A program made the position numbers and the translations under genes. Positions 31,388-39,853 of a stretch of 46,825 nucleotides of DNA are shown in pieces. The DNA is from Bacteroidales bacterium (lineage in GTDB: Bacteria > Bacteroidota > Bacteroidia > Bacteroidales > F082): assembly GCA_017466405.1 (NCBI GenBank), contig JAFTUF010000024.1, positions 1 through 46,825 of the forward strand. Direction: 5' to 3'. Positions within the stretch are counted from its first letter, which is position 1. Each line of letters begins with the position of its first letter. A model generated the notes under the pieces. That model saw only the letters and a list, made by a program, of their open reading frames with translations. It did no database searches and was not told where the DNA came from.

Positions 31388-32149
31388 ATGAATTTATTAT
31401 TGATAAGTAATTCAACCAATTTTGGTGAGACTTATTTGGCTTGGGCAATGAGTCAACTTGAGTCATTTTGTGAGAAAAACAAACTTAATTCCGACAGTAG
31501 AATCGTTTTCGTTCCTTTTGCAGGTGTATTTATTAATGGTAATCCATATCCACAAAGTTACGACGCTTATACAGCAAGAGTGAAGAAAGTGTTTGAAGAG
31601 AAATTAGGACTTGGCAATTTTGTTTCCGTTCATGAAGTTGAAGATAAGATCAAACTTGTTGAAGAAGCAGCATGCGTCGTCGTCGGCGGTGGCAATACGT
31701 TCCATCTCGTCGCTGAACTTCATAAATATGGTCTGATGGACGCTATCTCAGCTGTAGCTAAAAAAGGCACACCTTATATTGGATGGAGCGCAGGCTCAAA
31801 CATCGCTTGTCCAACATTATGTACAACCAACGACATGCCTATCGTACAGCCAGCTTCTTTCAACACTTTGAATTTGGTTCCATTCCAAATCAATCCTCAC
31901 TACCTCGATCCACATCCAGAAATCGACAAGATGATAAAACACGGAGGTGAGACACGTCAGGATCGTATCAATGAATATCTTGCTGTAAATCAGAATATGA
32001 AAGTTGTCGGACTTCGTGAAGCATCAGCATTATGGGTGACAGGCGACAAGATTGCTTTGAAGGGCGGCAAGAAAATGATGGTCTTCAAATATGGAACAGA
32101 GCCTCTTGAATTAGAGCCAAATACAGATGTGACACAATATGTGATCTGA
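31388..32149 (+). CDS. pepE: Peptidase E (alpha-aspartyl dipeptidase), S51 family
   Basis: A 253-residue cytoplasmic serine peptidase that cleaves dipeptides with N-terminal Asp. The glutamine-amidotransferase-like fold is shown by VVVGGGNTFHLVAELHKYGL and the nucleophile elbow GWSAGSN with Ser near residue 134. NTLNLVPFQINPHYLD supplies the downstream conserved His. Slightly longer than the roughly 230-residue E. coli enzyme. It has its own Bacteroidota-type promoter and is divergent from the GH97 gene. Confidence 0.9.
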   Translation: MNLLLISNSTNFGETYLAWAMSQLESFCEKNKLNSDSRIVFVPFAGVFINGNPYPQSYDAYTARVKKVFEEKLGLGNFVSVHEVEDKIKLVEEAACVVVGGGNTFHLVAELHKYGLMDAISAVAKKGTPYIGWSAGSNIACPTLCTTNDMPIVQPASFNTLNLVPFQINPHYLDPHPEIDKMIKHGGETRQDRINEYLAVNQNMKVVGLREASALWVTGDKIALKGGKKMMVFKYGTEPLELEPNTDVTQYVI

Positions 32150-32213
32150 TAAATTTAAGTTTCATTGAAACAAAAGACGATGTTTGATGTTTAGTGGAAA
32201 AACATCAAATATT

Positions 32214-32864
32214 ATGAAACCTAAATTATTAACATTAACATTATTCTTGGTCTTGGGCGGCAGTCTCTTCGCACAGAGTGCCGCCAAGGCTGAAAGAATG
32301 CAGCGTCGTGAGGCACGCAAACAACGTCAGGCTTTAGAGTTGGCACAATCTAAAGCAGAGATGATTAAGTTGGTGAAAGACACCACTTTCGTTCTGGAAG
32401 CTAATACTTTCATCGGTCCGTTTGGACAAGAGTCTCCTGTTTCTTCATTTCAAAATTATTTTGCGATAATAGGTGATAAAGTCGCCATCAATATCGCTTT
32501 CGACAATCCTGTTTCAACTTCATCAGCAGCTCCTTTGGCATGGTATGGACCAGGAATACCAGGTGTGGGTCCAGGATATACGAGTCCTGGTTGGCCAGGC
32601 TGGAACTGGCAGTCATGGGACACACCTAACACTCCAGCCACGTTGACATCATACGACATTGACCTCTCTGACTCAGACGGTCCTTTCGTCATCACCGGCG
32701 CATTCAGAACATGGACAGGCGTGATACCAGTCAACTTTAAAGTGTATGTGCAAGCAAACGGAACGGGAAGAATCATCTTTTATTCCAACGACGGAGGTCA
32801 GGTGACATTCAGCGGCGATATTGTTTCGCCTGATAACGCATCAACCATTTATCCGTTACCGTAA
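32214..32864 (+). CDS. Exported DUF4251 family protein
   Basis: A 216-residue protein. The ATG at 32214 gives a good signal peptide (MKPKLLTLTLFLVLGGSLFAQ), so I reject an upstream frame-open start. After a basic, Ala/Gln-rich helix (AERMQRREARKQRQALELAQ) comes the DUF4251 domain: FVLEANTFIGPFG, NYFAIIGDKVAINIAF and FKVYVQANGTGRIIFYSNDG. An unusual Pro/Gly/Trp-rich loop (WYGPGIPGVGPGYTSPGWPG) interrupts the domain. The function of DUF4251 is unknown; it is restricted to Bacteroidota. A terminator hairpin follows. Confidence 0.82.
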   Translation: MKPKLLTLTLFLVLGGSLFAQSAAKAERMQRREARKQRQALELAQSKAEMIKLVKDTTFVLEANTFIGPFGQESPVSSFQNYFAIIGDKVAINIAFDNPVSTSSAAPLAWYGPGIPGVGPGYTSPGWPGWNWQSWDTPNTPATLTSYDIDLSDSDGPFVITGAFRTWTGVIPVNFKVYVQANGTGRIIFYSNDGGQVTFSGDIVSPDNASTIYPLP

Positions 32865-32896
32865 ACATTTAATTACAAACCATTTATCACTATTTA

Positions 32897-32926
32897 AAAG
32901 ATGTCTGTTATAGGCATCTTTTTTTT
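32897..32926 (+). terminator. Terminator after the DUF4251 gene
   Basis: An 8-base stem AAAAGATG/CATCTTTT (32897-32904 with 32915-32922) is followed by a T-run. Confidence 0.85.
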
Positions 32927-32946
32927 AATATTTTTTTTATAGATAA

Positions 32947-32977
32947 TTTGTTTTTTGTGGAAATAACTTTATATTTG
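32947..32977 (+). promoter_or_regulatory. Promoter of the five-gene envelope operon
   Basis: TTTG at 32947-32950 and TATATTTG (then C) at 32970-32977 are 19 bases apart, an excellent Bacteroidota -33/-7 pair. The leader to the first ATG is about 65 bases. Confidence 0.7.
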
Positions 32978-33049
32978 CAAATGAATTTAAATTAAGTTGT
33001 TAATGTAAATTCACGAGATAGATAGAATGTTAATTAAAAATAGTTTTCT

Positions 33050-34027
33050 ATGAAAAAGTATTTAATGCTGTGTTTGCTTGTCGTAATTTCCATTGTGTCA
33101 ATGGCGCAGGCAAAGAAACCTACAATCATGGTTGTACCAGCTGATGCATATTGCTCAAGAAATGGATATACTACGGAATGGGTAGATGAAAATGGTAACT
33201 CAAATGTTGTGTCAGATCTTTCAAATATTTTCAAACAAGACAACATTGAAGATCTGCGACTTGTCATTTCGGAATTGTCAAAGATTATGGCAGAAAGAGG
33301 ATTCCCGCTGAAAGACTTGGAGCAGACCTTAAAGTCGATACAACAAGAGAGTGTTGAAATGGGATTGTTATCAAGTTCATCTTCCGGTGCATATATTACA
33401 GAATCAATGCTTGATAAGGTTAAAAGAACAGCAAAAGCCGATATTATAATAGACCTCGACTACACACCTATGCAAAAAGGGCCTCAACGTTATATCTCAT
33501 ATAATATGAGAGCATTAGACGCATATACTAATAAGGTAGTAGCTGCTAGTTCAGGTGTCGGTTCTCCTTCTACCTCAGCGCCAATCAACTTGCTCCTAGA
33601 AGAAGCTGTGCTTAATCACATGGATTCTTTCTGCGCCCAGCTGATGTCGCATTTTGAAGATATGTCGCAAAACGGTCGTGAGATAGTGATGAAATTCAGA
33701 GTTTGGGATAATGCTGATGTCAACTTTGAATCGGAATTCGATTTTGAAGACGAATATCTGGAACTGACAGATATAATCTCTTATTGGATGGAAGACAATA
33801 CATTGAACCATGCTCCGACACGTACTAACGCTACTGAAAATTATATTGTCTTTGAACAGGTTAGAATACCTTTGTATAAAGAACGTAACGGCAGAATGTC
33901 GGCACTTGATGCTCGTGGTTTTGCCAATGGCATAAGAAGTTATCTTAAAAAAGAACCGTTCTTGATAGATAGTAAAATTTATGAACGCGGACTCGGTGAA
34001 GTCTGGATTATTATAGGAGAGAAGTGA
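33050..34027 (+). CDS. Exported protein, probable DUF6175 family
   Basis: A 325-residue protein with a signal peptide ending near 'SMAQA'. The mature start KKPTIMVVPADAYCSRNGY is the recognisable mark of a Bacteroidota family I believe is DUF6175. The middle (about 95-165) has ADIIIDLDYTPM and YNMRALDAYTNKVVAAS, like the nucleotide-free CsgG-type alpha/beta fold of envelope assembly proteins. The C-terminal half has an acidic stretch (NFESEFDFEDEYLELTD) and ends with GLGEVWIIIGEK. No lipobox is seen. First gene of five; the next starts 2 bases after its stop. Function not established. Confidence 0.72.
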   Translation: MKKYLMLCLLVVISIVSMAQAKKPTIMVVPADAYCSRNGYTTEWVDENGNSNVVSDLSNIFKQDNIEDLRLVISELSKIMAERGFPLKDLEQTLKSIQQESVEMGLLSSSSSGAYITESMLDKVKRTAKADIIIDLDYTPMQKGPQRYISYNMRALDAYTNKVVAASSGVGSPSTSAPINLLLEEAVLNHMDSFCAQLMSHFEDMSQNGREIVMKFRVWDNADVNFESEFDFEDEYLELTDIISYWMEDNTLNHAPTRTNATENYIVFEQVRIPLYKERNGRMSALDARGFANGIRSYLKKEPFLIDSKIYERGLGEVWIIIGEK

Positions 34028-34028
34028 T

Positions 34029-34709
34029 ATGAGAAGAATTAAGTCTATACTATTGATATTGTTTTTAGCTGTAGCTTCATTTTCGGCAGAGGCACAGAAT
34101 CTGAGAGTGTTAACGCCTTCAACATCAAATATTAGCAATGATGCAGCTTTGACATTATATAACAGATTGAATCAGGCAGTGACTCTTAACGGAATCGGCT
34201 CGACGGATAATTCAAACAAATTCTTGATGATACCTTCTGTGATTGTTACTTCCATAGAAGCAACGGCAACAGCTCCAATAAATTACGTGGCAGAGTTAGA
34301 AATAACTATTTATATAGTCGATAATAGTAGAAAACTGTTGTTTGCACAAGAGACTCTCGTTAAAAAAGGTGTGGGTGAAAATGAAACCAAGGCTGTCATG
34401 GAAGCGGTTAAATCTCTCAAAGCTCGTGACCCTAAACTTAAGAAAATAATTACAATAGCCAAAGATAAAATAGTTGAATATTACAACACTGAATGTGATA
34501 ATGTAATAAAAACCATCAATACATATATAGAAATGGGAATGTATGATGAAGCGCTTAGCGAATTAAACGCGATTCCTCAAATAGATGGATTAAATGGTTG
34601 TTATGATAATACATTGAATATCTTAATTAAAATATCTCAGGAACAACAGAGTTCTTCTCAGACAGCAATAAAGAATTCCGATCCTGATGTATCATGGATA
34701 AATAAATAA
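34029..34709 (+). CDS. Exported protein with CsgG/FlgO-like and short TPR-like parts
   Basis: A 226-residue protein with a signal peptide ending near 'AEAQ'. Residues about 24-120 hold an alternating alpha/beta region (NLRVLTPSTSNISNDAALTL, KFLMIPSVIVTSIE, AELEITIYIVDN) that recalls small CsgG/FlgO-like domains. Residues about 150-200 contain a TPR-like pair (NTYIEMGMYDEALSELNAIP). I do not recognise a named family. It is the second gene of the envelope operon, 2 bases after the first and 10 bases before the third, which implies production in fixed ratio with its neighbours. Confidence 0.65.
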   Translation: MRRIKSILLILFLAVASFSAEAQNLRVLTPSTSNISNDAALTLYNRLNQAVTLNGIGSTDNSNKFLMIPSVIVTSIEATATAPINYVAELEITIYIVDNSRKLLFAQETLVKKGVGENETKAVMEAVKSLKARDPKLKKIITIAKDKIVEYYNTECDNVIKTINTYIEMGMYDEALSELNAIPQIDGLNGCYDNTLNILIKISQEQQSSSQTAIKNSDPDVSWINK

Positions 34710-34718
34710 TAAAAAAAT

Positions 34719-35648
34719 ATGAAGAGATATATTATTATATTATTGTTGCTTGTAATTCCATTTGTTGGTTTCTCTCAAAAGGATTTTAAACTTGTAGAAC
34801 AAAGCAGCAAGAATAAACCAAACTGGATTTATGCAAATCAGATGGATACATATATGATTCAGGCAAATATGGCTGCAAGTATTGAAGAAGCACAGGATAT
34901 GGTTATGACATCTTTGTTAGATAGAATAGCTTCATCGGTGGCGGTGGTTGTCGCAAGTGAATCGACGAAAGAGACAGATTGGACTGTTGTCAATGATAAA
35001 GATTCGTATGTTGAGAATATAAAGGCAAGTACGACGCTCAAAGTAGCAAAGATGCCTGCTCTTCAAGGTATTAGCCTTTCAAAAGCTGAAGTATATTGGG
35101 AACGTTATATGAATAAGAAGACTAAGGAATCATACTACGACTATTATATACTTTATCCGTTTTCACAATTTGAATTGCAAGATCTAATCAATACTTATAA
35201 TGCGCAAGAGAAAGCATATAATGATAAGATAGAATCATATAAAAATTCCTTAGCAGAGAAGAATAGTGTTGATCAGATACTTACTGATATAAATGATATG
35301 AAAACCTTGATGAAGGAATTTGATGAAGCTGATTCTAAATATGGAAATATCAAGAATATCATATCACTTTATGAAAAGACAATATCAAATATTTATATTG
35401 ATGTATTGGAAAATGAAAATGGCAAACTTGTAATACAATTGAAATATGATGAGAAAGTAATGGAGACGAAATCATTGCCAAAGCTTAAGAGTGAATGTGC
35501 AAGAGATTTCTCTAAAAAACATAATGGTGATAAGATAGAATTGACGTTCAATACTTTCGATTGCTATGAACAAGATGATAATTATGTTGAAATACGTTTC
35601 GATTTTGGAAAGAAAAGAATAGTTGAGAAAGTTAACATTAAATTATAA
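34719..35648 (+). CDS. Exported LPP20-like protein
   Basis: A 309-residue protein with a signal peptide ending near 'GFSQ' and no lipobox. Residues about 25-110 have the LPP20 pattern: KPNWIYANQMDTYMIQANMA, then a helix EEAQDMVMTSLLDRIASSVAV followed by beta strands. The middle (about 145-225) is a long Lys/Glu/Asn-rich helical stretch likely to form a coiled coil. The C-terminal 80 residues are a beta-rich domain with one Cys pair (ECARDF, FDCYEQ). LPP20-type proteins include Vibrio FlgP, part of an outer-membrane flagellar ring, and Helicobacter surface lipoproteins. It is the third gene of the operon. Confidence 0.65.
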   Translation: MKRYIIILLLLVIPFVGFSQKDFKLVEQSSKNKPNWIYANQMDTYMIQANMAASIEEAQDMVMTSLLDRIASSVAVVVASESTKETDWTVVNDKDSYVENIKASTTLKVAKMPALQGISLSKAEVYWERYMNKKTKESYYDYYILYPFSQFELQDLINTYNAQEKAYNDKIESYKNSLAEKNSVDQILTDINDMKTLMKEFDEADSKYGNIKNIISLYEKTISNIYIDVLENENGKLVIQLKYDEKVMETKSLPKLKSECARDFSKKHNGDKIELTFNTFDCYEQDDNYVEIRFDFGKKRIVEKVNIKL

Positions 35649-35651
35649 TAT

Positions 35652-36209
35652 ATGAAAAAGTTTAGTTTGTTTATTATATCAGTTGTTATTGCAATAATAA
35701 GCGGTAATAATTGTTTTGCTCAGGTTGAAGATCCGTTGAATCAGCATAAGAAAGTTCATGGAGAATGGAGCAGTGAATCAGAAACAGTTATAAGCAAGAA
35801 GAAAAAGGACCAAAATAAAGAAGAGGATAAAACAAGTACTAACAATGTGCAATCGGCAACACAGTCGAAAGTCAAGATTAATAATTCATGTCCCGATGAT
35901 TTGACAGTGGAACTTATTTCATTGGTAGGCAATAAGTCATCACAAGAAGTTACGATTACAATTAGATTTACAAATCATAAAGTCAATGACTATTATTATA
36001 TTAGAAATTTCTTAGCATTCAATCAAGAAGGTGATGAGTTCTCGTCTTATACAATAGGAGGTTATAATACATTGACAGATGTCCCTCAAAAGACATCATG
36101 GAAAGTCGGACAGATGTTGCCTTCAAAGAATATGAAGTTAACGGCGCTTTCCTTTAACATAGGAGGATGCACTGTGGAAATGAGAAATATACCCATTGAT
36201 TGGAAATAA
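35652..36209 (+). CDS. Exported Lys-rich spacer plus Ig-like domain protein
   Basis: A 185-residue protein with a signal peptide ending near 'CFAQ'. Residues about 40-75 are a low-complexity Lys/Glu/Asn/Ser spacer (SKKKKDQNKEEDKTSTNN). The rest (about 80-185) is beta-rich with NNSCPDDLTVELISLVG, EVTITIRFTNHKVNDYYYI and SFNIGGCTVEMRNIPIDW, resembling a small Ig-like or telokin-like fold with one potential disulfide. I do not recognise a family. It is the fourth gene, 3 bases after the LPP20-like gene. Confidence 0.6.
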   Translation: MKKFSLFIISVVIAIISGNNCFAQVEDPLNQHKKVHGEWSSESETVISKKKKDQNKEEDKTSTNNVQSATQSKVKINNSCPDDLTVELISLVGNKSSQEVTITIRFTNHKVNDYYYIRNFLAFNQEGDEFSSYTIGGYNTLTDVPQKTSWKVGQMLPSKNMKLTALSFNIGGCTVEMRNIPIDWK

Positions 36210-36273
36210 TTAAGTTAAATAATAAGCGGAAGCCGAAAAGCAAAGAGTAGGCATAAACGAAAAAATTAAAAAA

Positions 36274-36822
36274 ATGAAAAAAGTTACTTTATTTTTAGGT
36301 GTAGCCTTGATGACTTTAATAATGGCATCATGTGGTTCAGAAAAACAAGTTGCATCAAACTTGCCATGCCCAGAATGTAGATCTACAACAGACGTGTTCA
36401 AATATTTAGGTCAACATATTGCAAGTAGTGATAGACAAATGCAACAAGCACGTTCTCAGGCTGCTAATGCAGCACGTTCCGAATTAGCAGCTCAAGTGAG
36501 TGCAACAATACAACGCGTTGTTGACAATTATACAAGCGAGTATGTTACAGGAGCTGAGAGTGATTTTAGACAACGTCTTCAAGACCTTTCTCGTACAGTT
36601 ATTAATCAATTATTGGTCGGTACTCCAATAACATGCGAAGGCACAATGCCAAGCACTTCAATCCAAGGTGCAACAATATGCTATGCATGCGTTGAACTCA
36701 CTGGCAAATCAGTGATGGATGAGATTGCAAAGAAAGTTTCAAACGATGAAAAACTCAGAACAGACTTTGAATACGAGAAATTCAAGAAAGTTCTTGAAGA
36801 AGAAATGGGTAAGTTACAATAA
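36274..36822 (+). CDS. LPP20-like lipoprotein
   Basis: A 182-residue lipoprotein with lipobox MASC (Cys near residue 20). A CPEC motif follows soon after (LPCPECRST). The body is the LPP20-type helix-strand unit: QQARSQAANAARSELAAQVS, a VVDNYTSEYVTGAES region and CYACVELTGKSVMDEIAKK. Six cysteines are present, four of them in CPEC and CYAC, so a disulfide or metal site is possible. It is the last gene of the operon (64 bases after the fourth) and the only clear lipoprotein, hence the likely outer-membrane anchor of the set. A strong terminator follows. Confidence 0.72.
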   Translation: MKKVTLFLGVALMTLIMASCGSEKQVASNLPCPECRSTTDVFKYLGQHIASSDRQMQQARSQAANAARSELAAQVSATIQRVVDNYTSEYVTGAESDFRQRLQDLSRTVINQLLVGTPITCEGTMPSTSIQGATICYACVELTGKSVMDEIAKKVSNDEKLRTDFEYEKFKKVLEEEMGKLQ

Positions 36823-36852
36823 GCTATTGTAAATTCAAATAATATGAACGAT

Positions 36853-36885
36853 ACGGAGGATTTTATTAGTCCTCCGTTTTTTTTG
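36853..36885 (+). terminator. Terminator of the five-gene envelope operon
   Basis: A perfect 8-base stem ACGGAGGA/TCCTCCGT (36853-36860 with 36870-36877) with a 9-base loop is followed by a run of T. Confidence 0.92.
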
Positions 36886-36983
36886 AGAAAAATATTTAGG
36901 TCTTACATATATATGAAATAAACATTTATTGAAAATAATTGTTTTATATGATGTCGAAGGTTATTAAAATGTGAAAAAAATTG

Positions 36984-36991
36984 TAAATTTG
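36984..36991 (+). promoter_or_regulatory. -7 box of the P-type ATPase gene
   Basis: TAAATTTG, then C, fits TAnnTTTG and lies 66 bases before the ATG at 37058. No clear -33 TTG is present at normal spacing. Confidence 0.4.
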
Positions 36992-37057
36992 CATTTCGTA
37001 TTTTTCCGATAACATAATGTAACAATTAGGAATTATTTTTTACATAACAAATTTTTT

Positions 37058-39802
37058 ATGATACATAAAGGTTTAACTAACGAACAGGTTGAAGAAAGCC
37101 GTAAGAAGTACGGCAGTAATGTTTTAACACCGCCAAAGAAAGAATCTCTATGGCATCAATTCTTCGAGAAACTGACAGATCCAATCATTAGAATATTGCT
37201 GATAGCATTGGCTTTGTCTGTTGGCGTTTCTCTTTATCAATATTTCACGACAGACGAAGGCTTCGCTGTCTTATTTGAACCTCTCGGAATCTTTGTAGCA
37301 ATTATGCTCGCTACTTGTATCGGTTTCGCTTTTGAGGTGAGTGCAAACAAAAAATTTGAAGTACTTAATAAAGTTAGCGACGACGAGGAAGTAAAGGTCG
37401 TTCGTAATGGCAATATTACAGTCATAGGTCGTAAGGAAATAGTAGTAGGAGACATCGTTATTATTGAAACCGGCGATGAAGTTCCTGCTGATGGAGAGCT
37501 TATTGATGCGTTCTCATTGCAAGTCAATGAGTCGGATCTTACAGGTGAGCCTATGGCAAATAAGACCATCGACCCTAAAGATTTCAATCCGGATGCTACA
37601 TATCCTTCAAACTGGGTCTTGCGAGGAAGTAAGATAATCGATGGTCACGGCGTGATGCGCGTTGAAAGAGTAGGCGATGCAACAGAATGGGGCAAAGTTT
37701 ATAAAGGCTCACAAATTGACAATAATATAAAAACGCCTCTCGATAACCAGTTGGATCGTCTTGGCAAGATAATTACAGTCGCAAGTTATTGTATAGCAGC
37801 TATAATATTAGTGATGCGTCTCGTGATGTTCTTCACAAGCAACGAACAATTTGAGTGGCTTGCTTTCGCTCAGTATCTCCTCAATACTCTTATGATGGCT
37901 GTGACAATTATTGTTGTTTCTGTTCCAGAAGGTCTTCCAATGAGTGTCACTCTCAGTTTGGCTCTCAGCATGAAACGTATGCTTACAGCAAACAACCTCG
38001 TGAGAAAAATGCATGCTTGCGAAACAATGGGTGCTGCTACTGTAATATGTACAGATAAAACAGGAACATTGACTCAAAATCAAATGAGTGTTAACGATTT
38101 GAGTTTCCCAGCTTTCCCTGAAAAACAACTCTCAGATAACGAAATAAGCAATCTTATAAAAGAAAGCTTAGCACTTAATACAACGGCATTCCTCGATTTC
38201 AGCGACGAAAAGAAAATCAAAGCTATCGGTAATCCTACAGAAGGTGCTCTCTTGTTATGGCTTAACAAACAAGGCGTTGATTACATGAAGATTAGAGAAG
38301 GTGTTAAGATGTATCAACAGGTTCCTTTCTCTACAAAATATAAGTTCATGGCATCTATCGTGGAGTCTCCTGCAATGGGAAAACCTATATTCTACGTGAA
38401 AGGAGCTCCTGAAATGATTCTAAAACATTGTAATAAGATAGCTACACAAGAAGGTAATGTTGATATTACACCTTACCGCTTAGATGTTGAAAAGCAGCTT
38501 CTTGAATATCAAGGTAAAGCTATGCGTACATTAGCGTTCGCTTATAAAATCGGTGACCCTAATGAACAATCCTTCGATCCAAAGACCGATGAACTTGTAG
38601 CAGAAAACTTTATATTATTAGGTATCGTTGCTATCGCTGACCCAATACGTCACGATGTCGCTGACGCTGTCAAGAATTGTATGTCAGCAGGTATAGATGT
38701 TAAGATTGTTACAGGCGACACTCCTGGTACAGCCATAGAAATCGGTCGTCAACTTGGATTGTGGCTCGGTACTGACTCTAAGGATGTTAACCATATCACT
38801 GGTAAAGATTGGGAAGCACTCTCAGACGAAGAAGCTCTTTCTGTCATTCATAACATTAAGATAATGTCGAGAGCACGTCCTATGGATAAAGAACGTCTTG
38901 TAAGATTGTTGCAATCTGAAGGTGAAGTCGTAGCAGTTACAGGCGATGGCACCAACGACGCTCCTGCTCTTAAAGCTGCACAAGTAGGTCTCTCAATGGG
39001 TGATGGAACAACTGTAGCAAAAGAAGCATCCGACATTACAATCTTGGATAACTCCTTCAACAGTATCGCTCGTGCTGTGATGTGGGGAAGATCATTGTAT
39101 ATTAACATCCAACGTTTCATCGTATTCCAAATGACAATCAATGTGGCAGCATGTCTTATCGTTATGCTCGGTGCATTACTCGGATCAGAAATGGTTCTTA
39201 CTGTTACACAGATGCTTTGGGTTAACTTAATCATGGATACATTCGCAGCTATGGCTCTCGCTTCATTGCCACCTTCACCATTGGTAATGAAAGAGAAACC
39301 TCGTAGCAGAGAAGCTAATATCATAACAAAGCCAATGGCATATTTCATCTTTGGCGTCGGTATATTCTTTGTTCTCCTTATGTTCGGTCTCGTCCAATAT
39401 TTCAAACATGTCGATGTGACTTCAATGTCAGATTTCTCATTCGCAGAATATCTCAGGAATTATTTCAATTTCAATATGGTTCATGAAGGAATCTCTGCAA
39501 TAGAGCAGACATTCATCTTCACAATATTCGTGTTCTTGCAGTTCTGGAACTTATTCAACGCTAAGGCATTCCATAGCGAGAGTTCAGCCTTGAAAGGATT
39601 GTTCTCCAAAGATGTCATCGCTGGATTCGGATTAGCATTGCTCGTAATATTAGGCGGTCAATATCTTATCGTTACATTCGGCGGCGAGATGTTCAACGTC
39701 ACAGCTATGACAATGAAAGACTGGCTGTATATCTTACTCGGAACATTCCCAGTCTTGTTTGTTGGTGAGGCTGTTAGAGCAATCAGGAAATTGATAAAAT
39801 AA
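37058..39802 (+). CDS. Calcium-translocating P-type ATPase (PMCA-like)
   Basis: A 914-residue P2-type ATPase that pumps cations, most likely Ca2+, out of the cell. The N-terminal actuator region has IIETGDEVPADGEL and the conserved ESDLTGE turn. The transmembrane ion site is VPEGLPMSVTLSLALSM (M4). The phosphorylated Asp is residue 333 in CTDKTGTLTQN. The nucleotide domain has KGAPEMIL, and the hinge is VTGDGTNDAPALK. M6 contains NLIMDTFAAMALAS, typical of plasma-membrane-type calcium pumps. Ten membrane segments are expected. No C-terminal autoinhibitory domain is visible. The family call is firm, the ion is an inference. A palindromic terminator follows. Confidence 0.92.
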   Translation: MIHKGLTNEQVEESRKKYGSNVLTPPKKESLWHQFFEKLTDPIIRILLIALALSVGVSLYQYFTTDEGFAVLFEPLGIFVAIMLATCIGFAFEVSANKKFEVLNKVSDDEEVKVVRNGNITVIGRKEIVVGDIVIIETGDEVPADGELIDAFSLQVNESDLTGEPMANKTIDPKDFNPDATYPSNWVLRGSKIIDGHGVMRVERVGDATEWGKVYKGSQIDNNIKTPLDNQLDRLGKIITVASYCIAAIILVMRLVMFFTSNEQFEWLAFAQYLLNTLMMAVTIIVVSVPEGLPMSVTLSLALSMKRMLTANNLVRKMHACETMGAATVICTDKTGTLTQNQMSVNDLSFPAFPEKQLSDNEISNLIKESLALNTTAFLDFSDEKKIKAIGNPTEGALLLWLNKQGVDYMKIREGVKMYQQVPFSTKYKFMASIVESPAMGKPIFYVKGAPEMILKHCNKIATQEGNVDITPYRLDVEKQLLEYQGKAMRTLAFAYKIGDPNEQSFDPKTDELVAENFILLGIVAIADPIRHDVADAVKNCMSAGIDVKIVTGDTPGTAIEIGRQLGLWLGTDSKDVNHITGKDWEALSDEEALSVIHNIKIMSRARPMDKERLVRLLQSEGEVVAVTGDGTNDAPALKAAQVGLSMGDGTTVAKEASDITILDNSFNSIARAVMWGRSLYINIQRFIVFQMTINVAACLIVMLGALLGSEMVLTVTQMLWVNLIMDTFAAMALASLPPSPLVMKEKPRSREANIITKPMAYFIFGVGIFFVLLMFGLVQYFKHVDVTSMSDFSFAEYLRNYFNFNMVHEGISAIEQTFIFTIFVFLQFWNLFNAKAFHSESSALKGLFSKDVIAGFGLALLVILGGQYLIVTFGGEMFNVTAMTMKDWLYILLGTFPVLFVGEAVRAIRKLIK

Positions 39803-39821
39803 TTTTAAAATGTAAATGTAA

Positions 39822-39849
39822 AGACGTCACACTGTGGCGTCTCTTTTTT
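39822..39849 (+). terminator. Terminator (REP-like copy R6)
   Basis: A 9-base stem AGACGTCAC/GTGGCGTCT (39822-39830 with 39834-39842, one G:U) with a 3-base loop is followed by a T-run. Its arms carry the AGACG/CGTCT ends of the REP-like family. Confidence 0.8.
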
Positions 39850-39853
39850 TACA

